This document shows positions 49,588 through 59,566 of a stretch of DNA of 64,000 bases, piece by piece. Below the pieces are notes generated by a model, which did not search any database, had not been told where the DNA came from, and was given only the letters and a program-made list of their open reading frames with translations. Source of the stretch: Nymphaea colorata. Taxonomy: Eukaryota > Streptophyta > Magnoliopsida > Nymphaeales > Nymphaeaceae. The stretch covers positions 20,024,370 through 20,088,369 of the forward strand of contig NC_045140.1 in NCBI RefSeq assembly GCF_008831285.2. Reading direction: 5' to 3'. Every line of letters begins with the position of its first letter. Positions within the stretch are counted from its first letter, which is position 1. Both the position numbers and the translations under genes were made by a program.

Positions 49588-51096
49588 AGTTCACTGGAAC
49601 AGCTTGGTTTAAGTATAATCACAATCATCAGCCACAGTATCATCACAATCATCTTCACCATCACAACCTTCACTATAATCGAAGAGGTAAGTCATTGATT
49701 TATGTACTTCCTGCTCATACTTTGCCGTTAGCATTACCCTACATGCGTTTCTTCTGAATTCTCTCTGCTCTTATGATTTACAGCATTCCTTAGTTGTTCT
49801 TACTCATCTAGTTTTTCTTTAAGCCGTTAGTCCTGCCTCTTTCCCTTTCACGTGTGTGCGTGTGACTGGGTGCGTGCCTGTGTGTGTGTGTGAAGTTTTG
49901 ACGCTTCAAGGAATGTCGTCAACTTTGGACTAAGGTTTTCTCTGTTGTTCTTTGTGTAAAAGTAATTTTAGTTACGTCTGCATCCTGTCTTCTTCCCAGT
50001 TTAGGTGTTGTTCTTGTCTTCTATTCACGGTCCAGTTCTTGGTCTACTTACCAGCCACTTTTTATTTTTTACTTTCTGTCTGGCTGCCTTTTTTGATTGT
50101 CTGCTGCGGTGGAGACCTGAATACTGATATTGCCCACTCTCCTCTTTTCCTGCTCCTTTTTCCCAAGGTGCTTGTATTTAATTATTTATATATCTATTTA
50201 ATTTATTATGTTAAAGTTTCCCAGAAGGGAATTGGTGGGAGTCGAAGTGGGTTTGGATTTTGGAATTGGTCCAAATTTCTGATTCACTTTAACAGTTTCA
50301 GTCTACATTCTTCTGACATGAATGGCATCTAAGCGTCCAAACTGCGCTGCTTTTGCTGCACATGTCTGCACTTCTCAGCGTTCCAAATTTCTCCCTCCGA
50401 TTACTTTTCACTACCAACTTTGTCTTTAAATTTGGTCGAGAATTAGCACGTTTCCTTCTTCGTTCTGGTTGAAAATTTCCAACTTGCCGAGCTTCTGTAA
50501 TACTTCGTTCTGATTGGAGATTAGTTTCTGTATAACTAATTCGTCATTTCATCAAACTGGGCAGAGGTTACTATTGAAAATTATGAGGATTATGGTCGTG
50601 ATGAGTTCAGTTTCGGAAATGGACCTGTTGCTAATGGTTGTCAATCTGTCTCGAGGGATGGAGATGGTCCAAATTTCTCAAAATTTGGCACCAGTTCTAG
50701 AACTGAGCTGCGCCCAAAGGCTGCTGATGAAGGAGATACCAGACCACCTTCAATGCCACCTGCGTAGTTACCTTTCTGTTTGAAAATGGTGTTCTTAGTC
50801 TTCTAGTAGACAAGTCTGGATTTGTTTGACTGTCTTACTATGCTTGTATGTCTTAATCATTCAGCATGCTGGACGTGATTAGTAACACTATGTTTAATGG
50901 TATTTACGATGTGTAAATATACTAATCAATTTCCTTTTACCATATCGTATTTGCAACCCAACATGCAGTCAAGTTTTCTGAAAGCAGACAGAACTTGATC
51001 AAGAACTTTGAACATTCTCTTTCCTTGGTGGATTGGAACTATTATCCAATTATACAGCAGTAACAGCACTATAACACAAGGGAATAATGTTGGGAC
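49588..51096 (+). other. foreign segment in NPG1-like copy A with a spliced exon pair
   Basis: This 1.5 kb is absent from copy B. Two exon-like stretches are in matching phase. About 49586-49688 reads FTGTAWFKYNHNHQPQYHHN and more His/Asn-rich sequence up to NRR, with the donor AAGAG|GTAAGT. The second begins after GGGCAG near 50565 and reads EVTIENYEDYGRDEFSFGN, then GPVANGCQSVSRDGDG, and PPSMPPA before a TAG at about 50766. It looks like the 3' end of a real gene with a His-rich region, but I cannot name it. A TG-rich stretch lies near 49855-49892. Confidence 0.5.
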
Positions 51097-51944
51097 TGTC
51101 ATTGAACTAGAATTTCGGCAGGAGTGAGATGTGCAGGTAGACTTCAACTTCAACTGCTAAGGAGGCTTTTTTTCATTTTTTGTGGCTTGCTTCTCTTTCC
51201 ATATTTTTTCCTCTTTATTGCATTTTTTATACTGACGCTTCAAATAAATGCTTTTTCTACTTCTTTTCATGTAATTTTTTACGGTCTGGACAGTTTCAAC
51301 TTTCCGAGGTGCTTAAGTTCGTTGACATGAATTCTGTGTTTGTTCACTTCTTCAGAATATTCGATCTTGCTTTTTTTCTGACATATTTAACTGCTTCTGT
51401 TGTAAAAGAGCGTTACTATTGGAGTTAAATGAACAAATTGATTATATATTGCCTAACTTCAAAATTTCATGTGGTAATAAATATGTTGACAATTCCTATG
51501 AATGCTCGTGAGCATGTTTTTGTTCTCTTTCTCAGTTTTTGTTTTCTATAAACTTCACACGTTTGCTTTTTCTTTTTTCTTTTGGGTAAGTTGATTTCAG
51601 AATTCAATGAATGTGAACCATAGAAGACTCACCTTCTGTTTGTGATTTGACAGAGGCTGCTAAGTAGTGCAATTCTATCCTGGACACAGTCCAAGATGCA
51701 TTACTTAAAGGCTTGCCTGTTGGTGTTTTTGGAGACTGCAAATTACAGGAGATGTTCCATAAGGCACTGGAATTGCTTCCTGTATTGTGGAAGAAGGCTG
51801 GCTGTCTTGAAGAGGTTATTGCTTCTTAAATTCGTGTTGTGGCTAAACCCTGGAATTTAGATGTAAAAAGTTTGTCTGCCGTACAGAAGGACTTGGTGGC
51901 GATATTACTTTACTATGTTGTGGCTATAAAGGATCACGTAAAGA

Positions 51945-53035
51945 TTTTTACTTCAAAAAAAAAAAAAAATCCGTCCTAAAAATCTATGAAAACTTTTTTC
52001 CATGACTAAAATCCATCCTAAAAGATCCACGAAAACTTTCTTCCATGAAAAAATCCATCATAAAAATCCTTCATTTTTTTTTCATGACTAAAAAATCCAT
52101 CCTACAAGACCCATGAAAAGTTTTTTCCATGAATAAAAAATCTATCCTATTTAATCCACCATTTTTTTTATGACTAAAAAATCCAAGAAAATTTTTTCCA
52201 TGACAAACCTTTTTCCAGGAATAAAAATCCACTAAATTTTTTCCATGACTAAAAATCCACTAAATTTTTTCCATGACTAAAAATCCACTAAATTTTTTCT
52301 ATGACTAAAAATCCATGGAATTTTTCTGCCGTGACTAAAATGATGAAAATTCTTTGCCGTGACTAAAAATCTACGAAAAACTTTTCCATGACTGAAAGTC
52401 CACGAAAATTTTTCCATGAAAACTTTTTCCACAAAAACTTTTTCTAGGACTAAAAATCCGTGAACAAAATTTTCCATGAAAACTTTTCCCAGGACTATAA
52501 ATCCACGAAAAAAGTTTTCCATGAAAACTTTTCCCAGGACTATAAATCCACGAAAAATTTCTCCACGAAAACTTTTCCCAGGACTATAAATCCACGAAAA
52601 AATTTTTCCATGAAAACTTTTCCTAGGACTATAAATCCACGAAAATTTTTTCCACGACAATTTTTCCCAGGACTATAAAATCCATAAAAAAATTCCATGA
52701 AAACTTTTCCCAGGACTATAAATCCACAAAAAAAATTCCATGAAAACTTTTCCCAGGACTATAAATCCACGAAAAAAAATTCCATGAAAACTTTTCCCAG
52801 GACTAAAAATCCATGAAAACTTTTTTCATCCTAGAAATGCATGATAACTTTTTCCATGACTACAAATCCATCCTAAAGATCCATGAAAAGTTTTTCTCAT
52901 GAAAAAAACATCCATCCTAACCACGATTTTTTTTTTCCATGACTAAAAAACTATAATAAAACATGCTCAAATAGTTTTTTCCATGAAAAAAAATCCATCC
53001 TAAAAAATCTATCAAAATTTTTTCCATGGCTACAA
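51945..53035 (+). repeat. AT-rich minisatellite, family CCATGACTAAAAATCC, array 2
   Basis: The array starts with GGATCACGTAAAGATTTTTA, as the one near 63350 does. A regular part at about 52490-52800 repeats GGACTATAAATCCACG with a spacing of 43-46 bases. Elsewhere the unit is about 29 bases with CCATGACTAAAAATCC. A minus-strand open frame of 127 codons is only repeat translation. Confidence 0.93.
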
Positions 53036-53039
53036 ACGG

Positions 53040-53400
53040 GCGATAATATTTGTGCTTAAGAGTTTCTCTTGTTATTGTCCTTACATTAGCCACTAGCGAT
53101 ATCTTTAAATTTTGGAGTTTTCAAACTTTTGCACTTTGCTTTTAACTGCTAGGTAAACGTCAATTTTTTAGCGAAAAAACGTGAAATTGATTGAGCAAAA
53201 ACCAAATTGAGTTAAAACGTTAGGTTCTCCGATGGTGCATTTTAGCTGGAAGGATAGATTAATCCGAACGTTGAACTGGAAAGCCTGAAATTGAAAGAAT
53301 CCATGAATCTAAATCTACGGACCTTTTTACCGTAGATGCATTTACCATGGGAAATTTTCTACAATAAGGTGGTAAGAATTTTTTTTCCATCCATTCAGTT
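53040..53400. other. short unique AT-rich spacer
   Basis: I see no gene or repeat family here. It separates two unrelated minisatellites. Confidence 0.5.
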
Positions 53401-54620
53401 TGTGTTTGGTAAGACCACTAATCTATAGCCACAATCAAATCCAAATCTAGATATTGAAGTCCAATAGTTTTTAGATCAAATAAGACCACTAATCTATAGC
53501 CACAATCAAATCCAAATCCAAATCAAACAATTTTTGGATCACCAGATTGAAGTCCAATAATTTTTGGATCAGATAAGACCATCGATCCAGACTTTCAACC
53601 CAATCCAAATCCAATAATTTTTTGGATCAGACAAGACTGTTGATCTAAACTCATGACTAGATCTAAATCCAACAATTTATGGCTCAAAGAACACCACTGA
53701 TCAAGACCAACAAATTGAATATATCATACTATTGGCTGGCCTACAACGATATTGAAGTCGAATAATTTCTAAATCAGAAAAGACCATTGATCTATAGCAA
53801 CAATCAAATCCAAATCCTACAATTTTTTTATCAGATAAGATCGTAGATCTGAATCCATGGCTAGATCCAAATCCAATGAGAATTAAAGTCCAATAATTTT
53901 TTGATCACATAGGACCATTGATTCAGACTCACAACTAAATTTAAATCCAACAATTTTTGGATCAGATATGACTATTTATCAAAACTCACGACTAGTTCCA
54001 AATCCAACACTTTTTTGGATCAGATAAAACCGTTGATCTAAACTCCCAATTAGATCCAAATCAAACAACTTCTAGCTCAGAGAAGACTACTGATCCAAAC
54101 CTACAACAAGATTATATCAAACTATTGGTCTGCTTACAACGATATTGTGGTTTAATAAGTTCAACAACCTTTGGATTAGTTAAGATCATTGATCTTAATC
54201 CATGGCTAGATCCGAATCCAACGTGATTGAAGTACAATATTTTTTGGATCAGATATGACCACTGATCCAGGCTCACAACAAAATTCAACAATTTTTTGGA
54301 TCAGATAAGATCACTGATCTAAACTCAAGACTAGATCCAAATCCAAAAATTTATAGCTCAGGAAAGAACACTTACCAGACTTACAACGAGATTGAAGTCC
54401 AATAATTTTTTAATCAGATAGGACCATTGAAGTCCAATAATTTTTTAATCAGATAAGACCATTGATCCAGACTAACAATCAAATCCAAATCCAACAGCTT
54501 TTAGGTTAGATAAGACGACAGATTAAACTCATGACTAGATCCAAATCGAACAATTCTTGCTTGGAAAAGATCACTCGTCTAAACCTACAATGAGATTATA
54601 TGAGACAGTCGGCTGGCCTA
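53400..54620 (-). repeat. 57-bp minisatellite, long array
   Basis: About 20 degenerate units are seen, with blocks such as AGATCCAAATCCAACAATTT, TTGGATCAGATAAGACC and ATTGATCTAAACTC. GGATCAG recurs at 53959 and 54017, and the spacing is about 57 bases. The reverse complement is the repeat at 11216-11440. Units differ widely, so the array is old. Confidence 0.9.
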
Positions 54621-54952
54621 TTTAAATCATCATATCCGACCAAACTGTTGTCTCATTAATTCATGTATGCAAGTGTCTCCAAGTATATGCATCCTATGTT
54701 GGTTTAATCTAAGATCTCAACTATTGTTGTCAAAAATCAATTTTAATCGGGACGGTATTTCAATTGGATAAGACATTGAGGGCATTAGATTCATCGAGTG
54801 CCAAACACCCATTCAAAATCATCAGCCTTTGGATTTCATTTAAAGTGGAATTCGAATTCAATTGTGCTAAGTGTCATTTTATATATTTATTAGTTTTTAA
54901 AGAATTCCTTTTGTTTCTTTATTGAATTTTATATAAATATACAAAATTGTTT

Positions 54953-55907
54953 CCATGACTAAAAATCCCTCTATAACATTGTTTGAGACAATTCAATCGC
55001 CCTATTAGAGACAAAACTATCTCACAAAGACTAGGTCGGTAAAGTTTTGTCAGTCTGCTTTAAGACTTTCCTTTTTCCACAATTTTTTCGGTTTCCATTT
55101 CTCTGACGAGGTCAAAGTTCAAATGTTTTATTCAAACAAATTGTTATTCCTGTTCTTGATCAGATAGCGGGTAATTCAAGAAAGAGATCTCCCCACGCCG
55201 CTTCCCTCACATCATCATTTTCGTTCGAGAGAGAAAGAAAGAGAGAGAGGGAGAGGAAACTCGTGATCGGAGATGAGAGGAAGGGAGCGGGGTCGGTCTG
55301 CCGTCTGCACACCCACCACCGGTAGGGTCCGGCAAGGTTTCGATTGCCGGTCGTCGGACAGGGATGGAGATCGTGCATGACCCTGGGAAGGGTGCGCTGT
55401 TCGCTAGGGTGACCTTTCATTACGACCATCCGAGGGAGCTAATGATCGCCACCGGATGTGGACAGGTCGGGTCATCTACTGCGACAAGAAGGCTACCATC
55501 TCTGTGGCAATGTCCTCCCGCTCCAATCCATTCCTGAGGAAGCCGTCGTGCGCAACATCGAGCGCCATGTAGCCAACCATGTTGTTTTCGCTCGATCCTT
55601 CGGGAACTACGCACCTTTCGAATCGCGTGATCAGAGATGAGAGGAAAGGTGCGGGATCGGTCTTCCGTCTGCACACCCACCACCGGTTTTGCGGTTTGTA
55701 GTATTGCTGTTTCTTCTTTTATTTGGTTATATTGATTGCATATTAGTTGTTTTTCATCATTTGATTAGTGTAGTGAGCTCAGCATGTTCTTCATTGATGT
55801 TGTGATGGATCTGATCTAGGATATTGAATTGGTGTTTTTGATCTGATCTCGTCTTTGGTGTTTTTTTTTTTTTTTTTGGTGATCTTGGTTAAAGAAATCA
55901 AAGTTTA
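54953..55907 (+). repeat. 955-bp tandem unit 1 with RPL8 fragment
   Basis: This is the first of three head-to-tail units. It starts with CCATGACTAAAAATCCCTC, has a GA-rich leader (55220-55260), the RPL8 fragment, an AT-rich 3' part and a poly-T run near 55860. It differs from units 2 and 3 at several sites (for example CACGCCGC instead of CACACCGC). The RPL8 fragment lies between two 62-bp direct repeats at 55262-55323 and 55626-55687. Confidence 0.95.
55364..55620 (+). pseudogene. ribosomal protein uL2 (RPL8) fragment, copy 1
   Basis: RPL8/uL2 is a core 60S subunit protein near the peptidyl-transferase centre. The fragment starts MEIVHDPGKG and reads ARVTF and HPRELMIA in one frame. It then shifts to a frame reading [12 protein letters not shown], then to a third reading [20 protein letters not shown] and [10 protein letters not shown]. 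These match the order of the family (DPGRGAPLARVTF, YCGKKATL, GNVLPLRSIPEGAVV, VFAR.SGDYA). At least two frameshifts and loss of both ends make it a pseudogene. It covers roughly one third of the protein. Confidence 0.9.
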
Positions 55908-56864
55908 CCATGACTAAAAATCCCTCTATAACATTGTTTGAGACAATTCAATCGCCCTATTAGAGACAAAACTATCTCACAAAGACTAGGTCGGTAAAGT
56001 TTTGTCAGTCTGCTTTTAAGACTTTCCTTTTTCCACAATTTTTTCGGTTTCCATTTCTCTGACGAGGTCAAAGTTCAAATGTTTTATTCAAACAAATTGT
56101 TATTCTTGTTCTTGATCAGATAGCGGGTAATTCAAGAAAGAGATCTCCCCACACCGCTTCCCTCACATCATCATTTTCGTTCGAGAGAGAAAGAAAGAGA
56201 GAGAGGGAGAGGAAACGCGTGATCGGAGATGAGAGGAAGGGAGCGGGGTCGGTCTGCCGTCTGCACACCCACCACCGGTAGGGTCCGGCAAGGTTTCGAT
56301 TGCCGGTCGTCGAACAGGGATGGAGATCGTGCATGACCCTGGGAAGGGTGCGCTGTTCGCTAGGGTGACCTTTCATTACGACCATCCGAGGGAGCTAATG
56401 ATCGCCACCGGATGTGGACAGGTCGGGTCATCTACTGCGACAAGAAGGCTACCATCTCTGTGGCAATGTCCTCCCGCTCCAATCCATTCCTGAGGAAGCC
56501 GTCGTGCGCAACATCGAGCGCCATGTAGCCAACCATGTTGTTTTCGCTCGATCCTTCGGGAACTACGCACCTTTCGAATCGCGTGATCAGAGATGAGAGG
56601 AAAGGTGCGGGATCGGTCTTCCGTCTGCACACCCACCACCGGTTTTGCGGTTTGTAGTATTGCTGTTTCTTCTTTTATTTGGTTATATTGATTGCATATT
56701 AGTTGTTTTTCATCATTTGATTAGTGTAGTGAGCTCAGTATGTTCTTCATTGATGTTGTGATGGATCTGATCTAGGATATTGAATTGGTGTTTTTGATCT
56801 GATCTCGTCTTTGGTGTTTTTTTTTTTTTTTTTTAGTGATCTTGGTTAAAGAAATCAAAGTTTA
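55908..56864 (+). repeat. 957-bp tandem unit 2 with RPL8 fragment
   Basis: This is the second head-to-tail copy and is almost identical to unit 3. The boundary with unit 1 is a clean join from AAATCAAAGTTTA to CCATGACTAAAAATCC. Poly-T length near 56820 varies between units. Confidence 0.95.
56320..56576 (+). pseudogene. ribosomal protein uL2 (RPL8) fragment, copy 2
   Basis: It has the same frame breaks and the same residues as copy 1, so the decay preceded the tandem duplication. Landmarks are [19 protein letters not shown] and [15 protein letters not shown]. Confidence 0.9.
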
Positions 56865-57821
56865 CCATGACTAAAAATCCCTCTATAACATTGTTTGAGA
56901 CAATTCAATCGCCCTATTAGAGACAAAACTATCTCACAAAGACTAGGTCGGTAAAGTTTTGTCAGTCTGCTTTTAAGACTTTCCTTTTTCCACAATTTTT
57001 TCGGTTTCCATTTCTCTGACGAGGTCAAAGTTCAAATGTTTTATTCAAACAAATTGTTATTCTTGTTCTTGATCAGATAGCGGGTAATTCAAGAAAGAGA
57101 TCTCCCCACACCGCTTCCCTCACATCATCATTTTCGTTCGAGAGAGAAAGAAAGAGAGAGAGGGAGAGGAAACGCGTGATCGGAGATGAGAGGAAGGGAG
57201 CGGGGTCGGTCTGCCGTCTGCACACCCACCACCGGTAGGGTCCGGCAAGGTTTCGATTGCCGGTCGTCGAACAGGGATGGAGATCGTCCATGACCCTGGG
57301 AAGGGTGCGCTGTTCGCTAGGGTGACCTTTCATTACGACCATCCGAGGGAGCTAATGATCGCCACCGGATGTGGACAGGTCGGGTCATCTACTGCGACAA
57401 GAAGGCTACCATCTCTGTGGCAATGTCCTCCCGCTCCAATCCATTCCTGAGGAAGCCGTCGTGCGCAACATCGAGCACCATGTAGCCAACCATGTTGTTT
57501 TCGCTCGATCCTTCGGGAACTACGCACCTTTCGAATCGCGTGATCAGAGATGAGAGGAAAGGTGCGGGATCGGTCTTCCGTCTGCACACCCACCACCGGT
57601 TTTGCGGTTTGTAGTATTGTTGTTTCTTCTTTTATTTGGTTATATTGATTGCATATTAGTTGTTTTTCATCATTTGATTAGTGTAGTGAGCTCAGTATGT
57701 TCTTCATTGATGTTGTGATGGATCTGATCTAGGATATTGAATTGGTGTTTTTGATCTGATCTCGTCTTTGGTGTTTTTTTTTTTTTTTTTTGGTGATCTT
57801 GGTTAAAGAAATCAAAGTTTA
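56865..57821 (+). repeat. 957-bp tandem unit 3 with RPL8 fragment
   Basis: This is the third copy and is closest to unit 2. It ends at AAAGTTTAC, after which unique sequence (GAAGTTAAGAG) begins instead of another CCATGACT. Confidence 0.95.
57277..57533 (+). pseudogene. ribosomal protein uL2 (RPL8) fragment, copy 3
   Basis: It matches copies 1 and 2 except for single changes, for example ATCGTCCATG for ATCGTGCATG and GAGCACCATG for GAGCGCCATG. The frameshifts are shared with the other two copies. Confidence 0.9.
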
Positions 57822-58504
57822 CGAAGTTAAGAGACATAATATCCCAATTGATTGAGTTGTAAGGTTTTTATGCTAGTTAAGTATATGGTATATGCTTGGT
57901 AATTTTAAATGCTATTTGGTTTTAACTGCATAGTCACAGAAACGAGGGAGACGCCATACTTGTGGGAAATCTTGTTGGTCATTGAAATTTGGTGAAAAAA
58001 ATATACTGTAGTGGTATAAAAGAAGTGCAGTTTCTTTTTTCAGGAGAAGAAGTCGATGTTGTTGATACTTGATATGATACAGATATTTGAAAAGAATTAA
58101 AAATGTTTTAGAAAGCCGCTAAGTTAATCCGATACGTACTAAGTATCAAATGGTCTTGTTAATACCAACCTTATCATACTCGGCTTCATCCGACCGATAC
58201 AAATTGAAATACTGGCAAATGGATTTGAATCAGCAATTTCAAGAGTACCGAGTGTCGCCTTTTGACTATTTTATGAATTTTCATTAATTATAAACATTTT
58301 CATTTATTCTTTAAGATTGTTTTTTAAAATTTCTTTTACAAAATTCTGGTAAAAACTGGAGATTTGATGAGAGTCCTCAAAATGTCAATGGATCTGGATC
58401 TTGTCCAGTTTTGGATCACGTGTGTTGCGGCGAGGGTGTATGCTCACATCTGAATTGAGAATAAAGCAATTCAAAAACTGAAGGAAAATAAGCCCGATAT
58501 CTGT
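57822..58504. other. spacer between RPL8 units and NPG1-like copy B
   Basis: The spacer is AT-rich with no gene. Positions 57940-58004 are a diverged copy of 2333-2397 (ACGAGGGAG...CCATACTT and GGTGAAAAAAATA in both). Confidence 0.5.
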
Positions 58505-59566
58505 TGACGAACATGGGCATAATTGTCTTTTCAGAGAAAAACCGTCACATGAAGCCAGCGTTGAGGAGGCAACTTGTCCAATCATCCCATCGTCGAAAAG
58601 TGATGCGTGGGACCCCACCCCATTTGAAAACACTAGAAAAGCCGTGGGGAATTGCAGTTAAAACAGAAAATCAAGAATCCGGATGGCACTAACCAAGGAT
58701 GCGCTGAGGAGGTTCCCCAAGAAGCAATTCGCCAGGACTCGACATTCCACCCTTCAGTGGTATGCCGTTTCCCCTGCTTCTCTCTGCCATCCTTTTGTTT
58801 GTTTCCTCTCGCTGCGGTAGTGATCGTGAAATCTCGATTTGCTGGTCCTTTTCCTCTCGCTGCGGTAGTGATCGTGAAGTCTCGATTTGCTGGTCCTTCT
58901 TCTGACTTGGCGCGTCTTTTTTATCGTTGCCACGGACGTGATTGTAGGTATTCTTGGATTTCTCGGTTTTGGTTAGGTTGGCGCTTCGTTTTGTGGTGAT
59001 TCTCGAATTTGGTCTTGGTGGTTGCGCTGTTTGGGTCAGGAAGAACGATGCGAGAAGTTGATCACAACGGATCTTGATTTCATCTGCCTGTTCCTGTTCT
59101 ATTTGTAGTCGTTCTGTTTGCTGCATCTTGATGCAGTATTGTCGTATCTCGTTCCTTTTCCCACGCTGATTGCTTGGAGATGGTCCTTTTAGTTCTTTTG
59201 ATTTCAGAGAAAATTGCGTTTGTTTTGATTGATTGTTTGTCTAGACCTGTATATTCAATTTCAATTTGTCGGATGGTAGTTTCTGGATTTTACTTTTGGT
59301 GGCAGTTCTGGATTTTCTCCTTTCTTTGCTCAATTATGGTCTCCTCTCTTCCTTGATTGAATTTGGTTGGGAAATAAAGTAACTCGAGGTCGATTGTCCA
59401 TGCCTTCATCAGAATCTGTTTCACCAGATGGGAGGCTTCTTTTACAGGACGGCGTTTGTGGAAGGCAACATAAGCAGCACCTTTCTCTTCTTGAAATGCT
59501 TGAAGGAACATCCCAAACTGTTGATTTGGGTGAACAATAATAGAAAGCAGTCTCAGAACGAGCATC
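58505..59566 (+). promoter_or_regulatory. duplicated upstream region of NPG1-like copy B
   Basis: It matches 47735-48711. It contains an internal tandem duplication of about 48 bases near 58805-58905, with TCTCGCTGCGGTAGTGATCG twice. It is inferred to be the promoter and 5' UTR of the ancestral gene. Confidence 0.6.

Larger units (their letters stand above)
48712..51940 (+). pseudogene. NPG1/NPGR-like pseudogene, copy A
   Basis: NPG1-type proteins are calmodulin-binding TPR proteins; NPG1 itself is needed for pollen germination. ATG at 48712 gives MLRACSGEQFKFEEVEPPLS and continues to TLKEALSLN. Its donor is mutated (GAG|AT instead of GAG|GT). Exon 2 starts at 49005 with EARALLGRLEYQR, but there it is fused to the end of exon 1 and the intron, a 248-bp unit present twice before the complete exon 2 at 49501. 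After FRGLDVQ about 1.5 kb of foreign sequence intervenes. Homology resumes near 51097 with IELEF, where CAGGAGTGA is a nonsense change. A later exon from 51659 reads EAAK, a stop, then LQEMFHKALELLPVLWKKAG and KPWNLD..LSAVQKDLVAIL. It ends in an AT-rich minisatellite at 51945. The C-terminal TPR half is absent. Confidence 0.88.

Noticed and set aside
52277..52660. 127-codon minus-strand open frame
   Set aside because: It translates the minisatellite only (repeats of FHGKIFSWIYSPGK type). No start context, family or splice evidence supports a gene.
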